NCBI RefSeq assembly: GCF_013337765.1
Contig: NZ_VBSB01000014.1
Span: 1-64,000, forward strand
DNA length: 64,000 nt
Direction of reading: 5' to 3'
From: Mycolicibacterium sphagni
Lineage (GTDB): Bacteria; Actinomycetota; Actinomycetes; Mycobacteriales; Mycobacteriaceae
The notes under the pieces are model-generated. The model did no database searches. It worked only from the letters and a program-made list of their open reading frames with translations, and was not told the origin of the DNA. The position numbers were made by a program, and so were the translations under genes. Below, piece after piece: positions 16,799 through 24,976 of the stretch. Within the stretch, counting starts at the first letter, position 1. Every line of letters starts with the position of its first letter.

Positions 16799-16999
16799 AT
16801 GCTCGCCCGTGATGACTGCACCACGCACCGCGACAATTGCCGGTTCGGACAACGCGACACCTGGCCGACTGGCAACTACATCGAAACGAATGAAGTCGGG
16901 GCTCTCCGCCGCATCGGCTTCGGACAGTTCCGGCGCGACGTCTACTGGTGTTTCACGTGCGACGGGCTGTGTTATGCCGACGCCAGGCACACGGCGTGA
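16799..16999 (+). CDS. Small Cys-rich hypothetical protein
   Basis: From ATG behind AAGGAG the protein has 66 residues with CTTHRDNC and CFTCDGLC, so a zinc site is plausible. The frame is open further upstream to a GTG at 16751. A good ribosome site (AGGAGGG) instead precedes an ATG at 16735 in another frame that ends after 16 codons, so the true start is uncertain and a frameshift is possible. Confidence 0.45.
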   Translation: MLARDDCTTHRDNCRFGQRDTWPTGNYIETNEVGALRRIGFGQFRRDVYWCFTCDGLCYADARHTA

Positions 17000-17008
17000 T
17001 CGCGGGCG

Positions 17009-18085
17009 TTACGCCTCGGTGAGCAGCGAGGAGTAGTAGCGGACGGTGGCGGCGAATGCGACGGCGACGTCGGCGTGGACGTCTTCGCGGCCGTTGGGTC
17101 CCATGATCGCGCCGTGGCGGGCGTACTGGACGGGGTTCTGGGAGATGACGGTCAACCGGTCACCGTAGAGCTCCAGCAGTTGGTCGATTCGACTCTTGCG
17201 AGACGATCCGACGACCACCATGCGGGTGTCGGCGGGCAGTTCCCCACCTAGCCACGACAGGCCGGGTAGCGCCATTTCCTCCCAGTCGGCGTCGGTGCGG
17301 AAGGTCTGCAGATTGATCGCGACCGCCGGCGGCGCGATGTCGTCGAGCCAACGTGCATACCGCTGGAGGTCTTCGAGGCGGTACCAGTACAGGTTGGGGA
17401 CGGCGTTGACACCGGCGGCCAGCAGTTCCTCGGCGATGACCATGTTGCGGCGGAAGTTGATGAGATGTTCTGTGCGGGGCTGATTTCCATACATGCTGAA
17501 GTTCGGCGAGAGCACCAGGTCCCATTCATGTTCAGCCATCACGGGATAGATCCGATGCCGACGGGTCCAGAACGCCTCAACCAACGGATCTTCGCCGTAA
17601 CCGACGAGCACCGAACGCTGTCCGTCACTCAGACCGAGAGCCTGCCGGGCGGTGGTGCCGCGGAAACCGGGCAGCACGTTCCACACCTTCGGAGAGAACA
17701 CGCGTCGCAGTCCCACGGCGTAGGCCGGCCAGTCCAGGTCGCTGTCGAGCTCGGCGGTGTTGGTGGTGTCGACCTGGGGCACGAACCGCGGCATGCCGTC
17801 GGGCCAACGCAGGCCTTCGAGGGTGATGTCGTCAAAGGACAAGGTGCCGCCGGCGTCGCGCATCCAGGCCCGGATGTCGGTGCGCGACCCGCACCGGATC
17901 GGGCACTGCCCGCACGACGGGGTGAGCTGATCGGCGGTGCGCGCGCAGCCGCAGTAGGAGCAGTCGGAGTTGGAGCCGCTGCAGATCGGTTCGGCCGCAT
18001 CGGGATTGTCGATGAAGAACGGGCAGACCCGGCAGTCACAGGCCCGCGCGGGGGTGAGCACGGTCAGCGGCAGCGAGATGGTCAT
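17009..18085 (-). CDS. DUF4417-like Cys-rich protein
   Basis: 358 residues. The N-terminal 70 residues carry many cysteines (CDCRVCPFF, CSYCGC, CGQCPIRC), enough for an iron-sulphur cluster or zinc sites. The rest (RFVPQVDTTN, then HEWDLVLSPNFSMYGNQP and NAVPNLYWY) resembles the DUF4417 family, of unknown function and frequent in phages and plasmids. The ATG overlaps the stop of the ParB-like gene, so the two are coupled. A role alongside ParB in plasmid biology is inferred from that. Confidence 0.65.
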   Translation of the reverse strand: MTISLPLTVLTPARACDCRVCPFFIDNPDAAEPICSGSNSDCSYCGCARTADQLTPSCGQCPIRCGSRTDIRAWMRDAGGTLSFDDITLEGLRWPDGMPRFVPQVDTTNTAELDSDLDWPAYAVGLRRVFSPKVWNVLPGFRGTTARQALGLSDGQRSVLVGYGEDPLVEAFWTRRHRIYPVMAEHEWDLVLSPNFSMYGNQPRTEHLINFRRNMVIAEELLAAGVNAVPNLYWYRLEDLQRYARWLDDIAPPAVAINLQTFRTDADWEEMALPGLSWLGGELPADTRMVVVGSSRKSRIDQLLELYGDRLTVISQNPVQYARHGAIMGPNGREDVHADVAVAFAATVRYYSSLLTEA

Positions 18086-19221
18086 GACGGCTCACCGCCG
18101 CCGGCGAGGGTGAGCAGTTCACGGGTGTGCAGCATCAGCGTGCCGCCGGCGTATCCGGCGAGCTTCTTGCCGGCGCGCAGCTCGGCCAGCAGCCGGGTGA
18201 CGGCGGTGACTGCGGATCCGACGATCTCCGGATCGGCCTCCTCCACGGCGGTGTCGGTGTCCCCGCGCAGCGCCGCCGAGCGGGAGGCGTTGGCCGAGTC
18301 GTGCAGCTGTTGGGCGATCTCGACGGCGTCTTCAGGGCTCAACGATGGGTCTGCCATCGCCGCGCGGACCGCTCCGCCGAGCAGCTTGGGGGTGCCGCGG
18401 TCCCGCACGGCCGCCCAGATCTCCGATGCCGCGCTCTGGCGGCCTTTCTCCAGTTTGAGGTACTCCAAGCGGGTCGCCAAGGCGACCCCTTCGGCGTCCA
18501 TGTCGGTGCTGACTTCTGTCGGCAGTGATTTGAAGGCCCGCACGATCTGCTTGGCCTTTTCGGCGTTGAGCTGCACACCGATTCGTTTGAGCACTTCGTC
18601 CCACGGGGCTCCGACCATGTGCGCGCCGGCGGCGACGCGGTGCTTGTCCAGCAGCATCCAGCGGGTGATGGGGTCCTCGATCGCCATCAACTCCGCCGGC
18701 ACATCGACCCCATGGGCCTGCAGCGCACCCGCGAGTACGGCGGCCCGCTCGAACAACAGCGCTGCGCCGAGCTCGCCGACGCCGAGGTCCTCGCGGGCAA
18801 GGTTCTCCACCAGCTGCCAGCAGCGGCGTTCGTCTTCGGTCAGGGGCCCTGGGCAGACCACGGCCGGCGCGGTCTGAAAGTGCGGATTGTCGGGCTGGTG
18901 GACGTGCCCCCATCGCAGCGCCCGCAGCCGGCGTTCACCGGCGACCAGAATGTGGCGGTCGTCGATCTGCTCGACCAGCAGTGGCTGCAGCAGCCCAACG
19001 ACGGCGATCGAGGAGATCAATCCCTCCAGGTCGGCGGGACTGGTGGAGTCGCCCGGCGCCCGCCCCTGCACCTGAGTGACCGGGGCCGATGGCCCTTCGA
19101 CGGCCAGCATGGTGAAGTGCCGCTTGCGCAGCCGCTCGGAGGCCGCCATCCGTTCGATGGCCGAAGCCAGGCTGTCGGTCGCCGCCTCGACGGGCAGCGG
19201 ATCGAGTGCGGTGGTCGTCAT
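18082..19221 (-). CDS. ParB/Spo0J-family protein
   Basis: 379 residues from a leaderless ATG. The ParB N-terminal domain is clear: DLEGLISSIAVVGLLQPLLV, then GERRLRA at 95-101 and LVENLAREDLGVGELGAALL. In true partition ParBs this domain binds CTP and spreads from parS; related plasmid and phage proteins act as regulators or nucleases. No ParA gene is adjacent (the nearest P-loop ATPase is the EspI-like one), so a canonical partition role is not certain. Driven by promoter-like copy 5 and coupled to the DUF4417-like gene. Confidence 0.82.
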   Translation of the reverse strand: MTTTALDPLPVEAATDSLASAIERMAASERLRKRHFTMLAVEGPSAPVTQVQGRAPGDSTSPADLEGLISSIAVVGLLQPLLVEQIDDRHILVAGERRLRALRWGHVHQPDNPHFQTAPAVVCPGPLTEDERRCWQLVENLAREDLGVGELGAALLFERAAVLAGALQAHGVDVPAELMAIEDPITRWMLLDKHRVAAGAHMVGAPWDEVLKRIGVQLNAEKAKQIVRAFKSLPTEVSTDMDAEGVALATRLEYLKLEKGRQSAASEIWAAVRDRGTPKLLGGAVRAAMADPSLSPEDAVEIAQQLHDSANASRSAALRGDTDTAVEEADPEIVGSAVTAVTRLLAELRAGKKLAGYAGGTLMLHTRELLTLAGGGEPS

Positions 19222-19227
19222 ACCGGA

Positions 19228-19260
19228 AGGTATATGCCCGGCCGAACGTGGATCCGGTCA
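19228..19260 (-). promoter_or_regulatory. TGACCGG/CATATACCT promoter-like element, copy 5
   Basis: TGACCGGATC and TATACCT, 26 bases apart; six bases later comes the ATG of the ParB-like gene. Confidence 0.75.
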
Positions 19261-19319
19261 AGCCCATCAGCACTGCCCCCGCAGCCGTCATCTCTCAGCT
19301 GTGTTGTCTCATGACTTGG

Positions 19320-20081
19320 TTACGCGGTGACGGCGGCACGAACCAGAAGAAATGGCGGGAGCCCGATCCGATGTGGATTGGTTGCTCGCACGCGGTCGTC
19401 GGGGGCTGGCTCTGCCAGCACATCTAGGGCAAAGCCGTGATTCATCAATGTGTTGACGTAGGTCGCGATGGTGCGATGGTAATTGCCGGCTCGGCGGACG
19501 CTCTGCGGCTCGTTCAGTCTCCAAAATCCTTCAGCGAAGTAATCACCGATCAGTCGGCGAGGACTTCCGTTGATGGTGACTGAGCCGCCACGCGGCGCGT
19601 TGAAACATGGGTGTGGAACGGTAAAGGCAATTCTGCCTTCGGGTTTGAGGACACGCTTGATTGATTCGATGGCGGAGTCCAGATCGGGGATGTTGTTGAG
19701 TGATAGTGCGGCGGTGACCCAGTCAATCGTGGCGTTGCCGACGCTTGACAGTGTCGATCCGTCGTCTTGGCGGTAGATGGCTCCGATGGGTTGAGCCCGC
19801 TCGGCGGCTTGGGCATGTTCGATCAGGGCCGATGTCGGGTCCACACCGAGAGCCGCAGCGCCGCGTGCCGCGACGGCGCGGGTGATCAGGCCTTCCCCAC
19901 AGCCGATGTCGAGAACGACAGCCCCCGTGAGGGTCAGGGGGAGCACCGACAGCAGGATGTCACGGGAGAAGGTGTGCATCGGGGAACCGTCACGCACCAA
20001 AGCTGCGTACCAATCGGCGATGCTGTCCCAGTTCTCGTCCACCGGAACCTCAGCGTATCGGGCCGCGGCGGTCCATTTCAC
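19320..20081 (-). CDS. SAM-dependent methyltransferase
   Basis: 253 residues with a class I methyltransferase core: VVLDIGCGEGLITRAVA (SAM-binding, near 56-72), LGVDPTSALIEHAQ (acidic end of the second strand) and a UbiE/MenG-like later region (INDLDSAI-like helix, RVLKPEGRIAFTVPHPCF). The substrate is probably a small molecule but cannot be told. A GTG start is used. It stands apart from its neighbours and may be cargo. Confidence 0.8.
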   Translation of the reverse strand: MKWTAAARYAEVPVDENWDSIADWYAALVRDGSPMHTFSRDILLSVLPLTLTGAVVLDIGCGEGLITRAVAARGAAALGVDPTSALIEHAQAAERAQPIGAIYRQDDGSTLSSVGNATIDWVTAALSLNNIPDLDSAIESIKRVLKPEGRIAFTVPHPCFNAPRGGSVTINGSPRRLIGDYFAEGFWRLNEPQSVRRAGNYHRTIATYVNTLMNHGFALDVLAEPAPDDRVRATNPHRIGLPPFLLVRAAVTA

Positions 20082-20141
20082 GCCAGAGCGATGGCCAAAC
20101 CACCTTCAGGCGACGGCACCACCCTCATGAGACGCCACGGC

Positions 20142-21764
20142 TTAGTCGTTGTTCTTGAGGGGTGCCGAGCCGATTTTGCGGTCGTAGCTCGGTTTCTTGA
20201 CGGGTTCGGGTTTGGCGCCCAGGACGGCGGGTGCGTGTTCCTGGTCGTCGTCGTCGAATTCTTGGCTGTCGGGGAACAGATCCTTGTTTCGGGTTTTGTC
20301 CTTCTGGTTGCCGCCGCGTGCGGCCGCGCCCATGGCCCCCATCGGCGGCATCATCCCCATCCCGGCACCGCCCGGCGCACCCGCACCCGCGGCCGGCGGC
20401 CGAACAACTGCGGGCCCTGCCGGCATGGCCGGCACTGCTGTCGGCGGTGGGGTGCTGAGTCTGGCGCCACCCCCAAGACCTGCGGGCTTGGTCCCCCCGC
20501 CGCCTTTACCGCCGCCTCCTCCGCCGGCCTTCTTCGCCGGCGTGGCAGTGGTGGCTTTGTGCGGCAAGCTGGCCGCGTTGGCGGCCGATGCGCCCTTGGC
20601 CATCTGACTGATCTGGGAGACCTGTTGGGCGATCTGCTGAGGAATCTGTTGGATCGGCTGCAAGAGGCCTTTTCCGGCCGCCCCGAGTCCACCGGCTGCG
20701 CCCGCCGCCGCGGCCAACATCGCGGTCATCATCGTCTTGGGATCCTGCATGCCCTTCAGCGCCGGATCGTCGGTCAACCGATCCTTCAATGGTCCCGGGG
20801 CCGGCCTGGGGACGCCGTCGACCCGCGGCGGCCCGGCTGACGAAATCGGCGGCGGCGCACCGGGGTCGGCGAACGCGGGTGCGGACGACTCGCCGGCGTC
20901 GTAGGCGGCCATCTCGGTTTGGGTGGTGGTGTTCTGCTGGGTGTACTCGTTGCCCCAGTGCACCACTTGTGGAGTGCTCATCCCGCCGTTGGCCGCGTTG
21001 TCGTCCATCGCTTGCACGAGATTCTGCTTGGTCTGAGACGCGTCTTGGGGAGTGGGAATGTTGCTTCTGACCCGCCGCCAACCCTCGACGTGGGTGCTCC
21101 AGTCCTGCCCGAGCTGAGTGGCGGACTTACCGGTGTCATCGACCCAGGCGTGAAACTTCTGCAGCGCGGAGTGCGCGCCTTCGGCGTCCGGGGACTGCCA
21201 GCCGTTGCGCAGCGCGTCTCGGGCTACCCCCAACACATCGGAGACTTCGGCCAGACTTTGGCCGGTGTTGGTCCAGAACTCGGCCGCGGCCGTGTGCGGC
21301 GCATCCCCGCTGCCACCGTTGACCAGCATGGAGGTGTACTCGGCGTCGATCGCTCCCGGTGGCGCCGGCACGTCGGGCATCGTCAAGTCCGGAATGGTGG
21401 GCGGCGGCGGGAAAGCGGGCAGCTGCGGCGCCGGCACCCCACCCGCGCCCGCCGTACCGGAGAAGCTGGCGGCGTTCTCGGCTTCTTTGGCCAGGAAGGA
21501 GTGTGCGGCGTTCTCTACCTCGACGGCCCCGCCGGCGAGCACCCAGCTGCCCGAATCAAGCGTCTTGACCAGATTCATGGCGCGGGAGTTGAGACGCGCT
21601 GCGGCTTTGAGGGACACCTCGTCGAGGCCGGCGGGAGGAACGGCGGTGGGCACCGCGGCGGACAGCATCTGCGCTGACACAGCCTGCATCGACTGGGCGG
21701 CGGTCAACATCACCGGGATGTGCGCCTCCACATGCGAACCGCCACCAGCGCTGGCCCCCTCCAT
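20142..21764 (-). CDS. EspB-like WXG/PPE-fold type VII secretion substrate
   Basis: 540 residues. Two helical segments near 60-270 include AEFWTNTGQSLAEVSDVLG and NGWQSPDAEGAHSALQKF, the WXG-type turn in a helical hairpin, as in EspB and PPE-like proteins. A long Gly/Pro/Ala-rich low-complexity C-terminal half follows, ending in an acidic/basic tail. Its gene starts four bases after that of an EspC-like protein. Both are likely exported by an ESX system, which is not encoded in this window. Confidence 0.72.
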   Translation of the reverse strand: MEGASAGGGSHVEAHIPVMLTAAQSMQAVSAQMLSAAVPTAVPPAGLDEVSLKAAARLNSRAMNLVKTLDSGSWVLAGGAVEVENAAHSFLAKEAENAASFSGTAGAGGVPAPQLPAFPPPPTIPDLTMPDVPAPPGAIDAEYTSMLVNGGSGDAPHTAAAEFWTNTGQSLAEVSDVLGVARDALRNGWQSPDAEGAHSALQKFHAWVDDTGKSATQLGQDWSTHVEGWRRVRSNIPTPQDASQTKQNLVQAMDDNAANGGMSTPQVVHWGNEYTQQNTTTQTEMAAYDAGESSAPAFADPGAPPPISSAGPPRVDGVPRPAPGPLKDRLTDDPALKGMQDPKTMMTAMLAAAAGAAGGLGAAGKGLLQPIQQIPQQIAQQVSQISQMAKGASAANAASLPHKATTATPAKKAGGGGGGKGGGGTKPAGLGGGARLSTPPPTAVPAMPAGPAVVRPPAAGAGAPGGAGMGMMPPMGAMGAAARGGNQKDKTRNKDLFPDSQEFDDDDQEHAPAVLGAKPEPVKKPSYDRKIGSAPLKNND

Positions 21765-21768
21765 GGGC

Positions 21769-22086
21769 CTACAAGCCCTGGACGGGCGCGTTCAGGGCGC
21801 GGCTGCTGTCGGCCTCGCGGGTCCGGAAGCTGCCCAGGCTGGTTGTGATGGCGTCGCTGACGCCCTGATTGATGTCGGCCTGGTCGCCGGCGAAGGTAGT
21901 CCGCCGCTGCTGGTACTGCTCGAGCACCTGGGCGACGGGCTCGGCGACGACCCCGTGGCTGCGGCGAAGGGCGGCGAGGAAGCTCTCCCCGCCGGCTGGC
22001 CACTCCTGCCAGGCCGCGGCGATGGACTGATGTTCAGCAGCGTGCTGGGGAAGCCTCCCCAAGTCGACGTCCATTTGATCAGACAT
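21769..22086 (-). CDS. EspC-like type VII secretion protein
   Basis: 105 residues, helical, beginning MSDQMDVDLGRLPQHAAEHQ and containing a W-x-x-G-like turn (WQEWPAGGESF) between two helices. Size and pattern match the EspC/DUF2580 family, small ESX substrates or targeting partners. GGGAGGG precedes the ATG. It probably pairs with the EspB-like protein encoded next. Confidence 0.75.
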   Translation of the reverse strand: MSDQMDVDLGRLPQHAAEHQSIAAAWQEWPAGGESFLAALRRSHGVVAEPVAQVLEQYQQRRTTFAGDQADINQGVSDAITTSLGSFRTREADSSRALNAPVQGL

Positions 22087-22310
22087 GTCGGTGACCCTCC
22101 CGATTGCTCGTGTCGATCTGTGCCGAAAATTCTACCGGCCCACCACCCCCATAGCGAGCCGCGTTTACCCTCCACGACACGCCAGACCAGCAAAGTCGGC
22201 ATTTGCTAACAGACTACGATCAATAGCCAACACCATTGCCTCCGGCCTTTTCTTCTCATTAGCGTTCTCTTTGTTGTAATGCGCGGCCACCGGGAAAGGA
22301 CCCAACCGCC

Positions 22311-22634
22311 TTGGCTAAGAGGGTGACCGTCAGGCTCGTCGACGACCTCGACAACACCCGCGCGGCGGCCGAGACAGTGCCCTTTGGTATCGACGGCCAG
22401 CAGCTGGAGATCGACCTGAGCAAGGCCCATGCCGCCGAATTCCGCGCGGCCATGCGTCCCTGGATAGCCGTGGCCCGCCGCACAGGCGGCCGCCGGATCT
22501 CCAACCCCCCTTCGCCGCCAGCTAGCGCCGCCGCCGATATACGGGCGTGGGCCAAAGACAACGGCCACGTGATATCTCAACGCGGACGAATTCCGCGCAC
22601 CATCACAACTGCTTATGAGGACGCCCACCGCTAA
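22311..22634 (+). CDS. lsr2: Lsr2-family nucleoid protein
   Basis: 107 residues from a TTG start with GAAAGGA about 10 bases upstream. It begins MAKRVTVRLVDDLD, as Lsr2 does, has the dimerisation region (FGIDGQQLEIDLSKAHAAEF) and ends with the AT-hook-like DNA-binding motif RGRIPRTI. Lsr2 is the H-NS-like silencer of AT-rich and foreign DNA in mycobacteria. A plasmid copy may let the element silence itself or interfere with host silencing. Confidence 0.93.
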   Translation: MAKRVTVRLVDDLDNTRAAAETVPFGIDGQQLEIDLSKAHAAEFRAAMRPWIAVARRTGGRRISNPPSPPASAAADIRAWAKDNGHVISQRGRIPRTITTAYEDAHR

Positions 22635-22680
22635 CCAACTTGCCTGGGTTGTACTCGCTGAACCCGGTAGCCTCACGGAC

Positions 22681-23016
22681 ATGAAAAGTCTGGTGGGCGC
22701 CTTCCTGGCCATCATGGCGATCAACAGTGCGCCGGGGTTGTCAGCTGCCACGGCGACTTATCTGACCGTGCTGGCCGCACTCCTGGCCGCGGTTGTCTAC
22801 GTCGCGGTGCGGGGCCGACGCAAGCACGCGGCCCTCGTTTCTCCTCCTGCTGCCGCGCCGGGGCCGACGATCGTCCAGCACATCTACACCACCCAGCCGG
22901 TCTTCACCGGTGTCTACCAGCCCGGTGCGCCGACGCCGCAACCGCTGCACGTGTACTCCGAGCGGGGCGGGCAAGTCATCCTTCCCGACTCCATCTACCG
23001 GCGACCGGCGAAGTAG
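22681..23016 (+). CDS. Small membrane protein with Pro-rich tail
   Basis: 111 residues. The N-terminus has one or two membrane segments (LVGAFLAIMAINSA and TYLTVLAALLAAVVYVAV) followed by basic RGRRKH and a Pro-rich hydrophilic tail. No clear ribosome site; a start at 22615 is possible. The tail may reach the cytoplasm. Function unknown. Confidence 0.6.
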   Translation: MKSLVGAFLAIMAINSAPGLSAATATYLTVLAALLAAVVYVAVRGRRKHAALVSPPAAAPGPTIVQHIYTTQPVFTGVYQPGAPTPQPLHVYSERGGQVILPDSIYRRPAK

Positions 23017-23044
23017 TCCCCCCCCCCGAGGGCCCCGAGCGGTG

Positions 23045-24067
23045 ATGAGTACCGAGGTGAGCGACATCCCAGCCGTCGATGGTGGACTGCCCACAACCGA
23101 CGTCTTCGTGGCGCGCCGCAAGCAGATCTTGGCCACCATCGCGCCAGTGGACGCAGGTCTTGAGCCGCCGGAGCCGCCGGCAATGCCCGTCGCCGATGGC
23201 GCTGCCGCCGAGCCGACCCACGACGACCCGCTCGACGACGACGGCTACCCGGCCGAAGCGTCCTCGGCCGGTTTCCTCCAATTCCCCTCCGGCGACGACG
23301 ACGATGACGACCTGGCCGACGACGACCTCGACGATGACGATCGCGCGCCCCGGCCTACGCCGCCAACGACGGCACGCCACCCACTGTCACAGCGGCTACA
23401 CGGCATCGACTGGAAGTCCCCGAAGGTTCTCATCGGGGCACTCGCCGGGGCCGTGCTCATCGCAGTGCTGGTCATTGTCTTCAAGCCCAGTCCCGCCCCG
23501 GCCCCGCCACTAACGATCAGTTCTGCCCCGCCGCCCACGGCCGCCGCGCCTCCCCCAGCCCCAGTGGACGGACCCATCAAGATAGAGTCCGCGACCTCGA
23601 AGTGCCCCGCCGGCAGCTCGGAAGAGGCCAACGCGTTCGACGGCCAGACCGACACAGCATGGACATGCAAGATGCCCTACGGCCCCGGACAGATCCTCAC
23701 CATCAACCTCGGCGACGTATACGTCGTCTCCAAGCTGTCCCTCGTTCCGGGCTTCAACAAGATCAGCACTTCCGGGGACGAATGGAACAAGTACCAGACC
23801 GTCACCAAAGTGCGGTGGCTGTTCGGGGAGTACTCCCCGTCTAAACCGTGCACGCTGGACAACAACTGCTTGGAGCAAAACACCGACAACACCCGAGATG
23901 TGGTGTCGATTCCGGTGATGCCCAACAAGAAGGTCTCCACCATCAAAATGGTCATCCTCAAGACGACCCCCCCGCCCTCGGACTCCGGGCTTCTGGTGGA
24001 CCCCAACGCTGCGACCGACAGCTTCGCGGTCTCCGAGATCCAGATCATCGGCCACCCCGCCGGCTGA
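23045..24067 (+). CDS. Membrane-anchored protein with discoidin-like C-terminal domain
   Basis: 340 residues: an acidic cytoplasmic N-terminus with Asp runs (GDDDDDDLADDDL), one membrane segment (VLIGALAGAVLIAVLVIVF) near 140-158, a Pro-rich linker and an extracellular domain. That domain (ANAFDGQTDTAWTCKMPYG, LTINLGDVYVVSKLSLVPGF) resembles F5/8 type C or NADase-type glycan-binding modules found in actinobacterial surface proteins. Two Cys pairs may be oxidised. A role in surface contact is inferred. GTG 23042 is an alternative start. Confidence 0.7.
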   Translation: MSTEVSDIPAVDGGLPTTDVFVARRKQILATIAPVDAGLEPPEPPAMPVADGAAAEPTHDDPLDDDGYPAEASSAGFLQFPSGDDDDDDLADDDLDDDDRAPRPTPPTTARHPLSQRLHGIDWKSPKVLIGALAGAVLIAVLVIVFKPSPAPAPPLTISSAPPPTAAAPPPAPVDGPIKIESATSKCPAGSSEEANAFDGQTDTAWTCKMPYGPGQILTINLGDVYVVSKLSLVPGFNKISTSGDEWNKYQTVTKVRWLFGEYSPSKPCTLDNNCLEQNTDNTRDVVSIPVMPNKKVSTIKMVILKTTPPPSDSGLLVDPNAATDSFAVSEIQIIGHPAG

Positions 24068-24181
24068 TGCCTGACACGGCGAGGACCTCACCCTCACGAC
24101 CACTTCCCCGAATGCCGCGCCCAGGCGCTCGGGCTGCCTTGGATGACTCACCACGTTGGGCGAAAGGGGCAGAAGGTGACG

Positions 24182-24871
24182 ATGCGCAAACCGCTGACAG
24201 TCAGCATGGCCACACTTGCCGCGGTCACAGTGGCAGCAGGTTGCTCTGCGACGGTGCAGGGCAATGCGGTCCCTCAAGCCGGAGCCGCTCAGGTTTCCGC
24301 GCAAGTGGACGGTCTGGTACTCAGCGCTGCTGAAGTCAACAAGGCAATGGGCGCGACCGACATGGAGTTCGGTACGGGCCGAGACTCCTTCGTGGACAAC
24401 AGCGACCAGACGAGCCCTCATCAATGCCTGGAAGTCAGCAACATGGGGCAGGACAAGGTGTACGCCGACACCGGATGGTTGGCCGTGCGAATTCAAGGTG
24501 TGCGCGAACCGGTCGACCACTTCCAGCACCTTGCTCACCAGGCGGTGGTGTCGTTTCCTCACGCCTCCGACGCCGACGCCTTCATGGTTTCTGCAGCCCG
24601 CGCATTTCTCGGCTGCGCCAATCAGCGCTACACCTACCGCGGCGAGAACGGCGATCCCGACACTGTCTGGGATTCAGGGCAAGTGGCCAACACCGACGGC
24701 GTCTTGGCGATATCCGCGACTCAAGAGGGCGGAGACGGCTGGACATGTCAGCGTGGGTTGACCGCGGCCCGCAACATAGTCGCCGACATCATGACGTGCA
24801 GCAGCAACCCTGCCCATAGCGCCGCCGTCACGATCGCACGCGGCATCGCCGACAAGGTGACCGGGCAATAA
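24182..24871 (+). CDS. Lipoprotein with PknH-like sensor domain
   Basis: 229 residues. The signal peptide ends in a lipobox (TVAAGC, Cys 21), so the protein should be lipid-anchored outside the membrane. The mature part starts with VDGLVLSAAEVNKAMGATDM and carries four cysteines, consistent with the PknH_C/LpqN-type extracellular domain of mycobacteria. AGAAGGTG lies just upstream of the ATG. Such domains may bind ligands or envelope components. Confidence 0.82.
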   Translation: MRKPLTVSMATLAAVTVAAGCSATVQGNAVPQAGAAQVSAQVDGLVLSAAEVNKAMGATDMEFGTGRDSFVDNSDQTSPHQCLEVSNMGQDKVYADTGWLAVRIQGVREPVDHFQHLAHQAVVSFPHASDADAFMVSAARAFLGCANQRYTYRGENGDPDTVWDSGQVANTDGVLAISATQEGGDGWTCQRGLTAARNIVADIMTCSSNPAHSAAVTIARGIADKVTGQ

Positions 24872-24891
24872 GTCCCGCGCGGGAGTGCTCT

Positions 24892-24949
24892 GCTCTCCCC
24901 CAGTTCCCGACAACTGTCGGCGCGGACCAATGACACCACGAGGGAGAGC
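24892..24949. terminator. Possible bidirectional terminator between convergent genes
   Basis: An inner hairpin (CCGACA-AC-TGTCGG, 24907-24920) is flanked by complementary arms GCTCTCCC and GGGAGAGC. There is no T-run. The position between two convergent genes fits a terminator, but evidence is weak. Confidence 0.3.
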
Positions 24950-24976
24950 GCTCTGTTGTTGTTCATCGGAGGTTGT

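Noticed and set aside
17465..18877. 470-codon plus-strand frame opposite the DUF4417-like and ParB-like genes
   Set aside because: It crosses two well-supported genes on the other strand and has low-complexity composition.
20197..21677. CRISPR-like or PE_PGRS-like repeats
   Set aside because: The repeats are codon-level Gly/Pro/Ala low complexity within the EspB-like gene and lack regular spacers.
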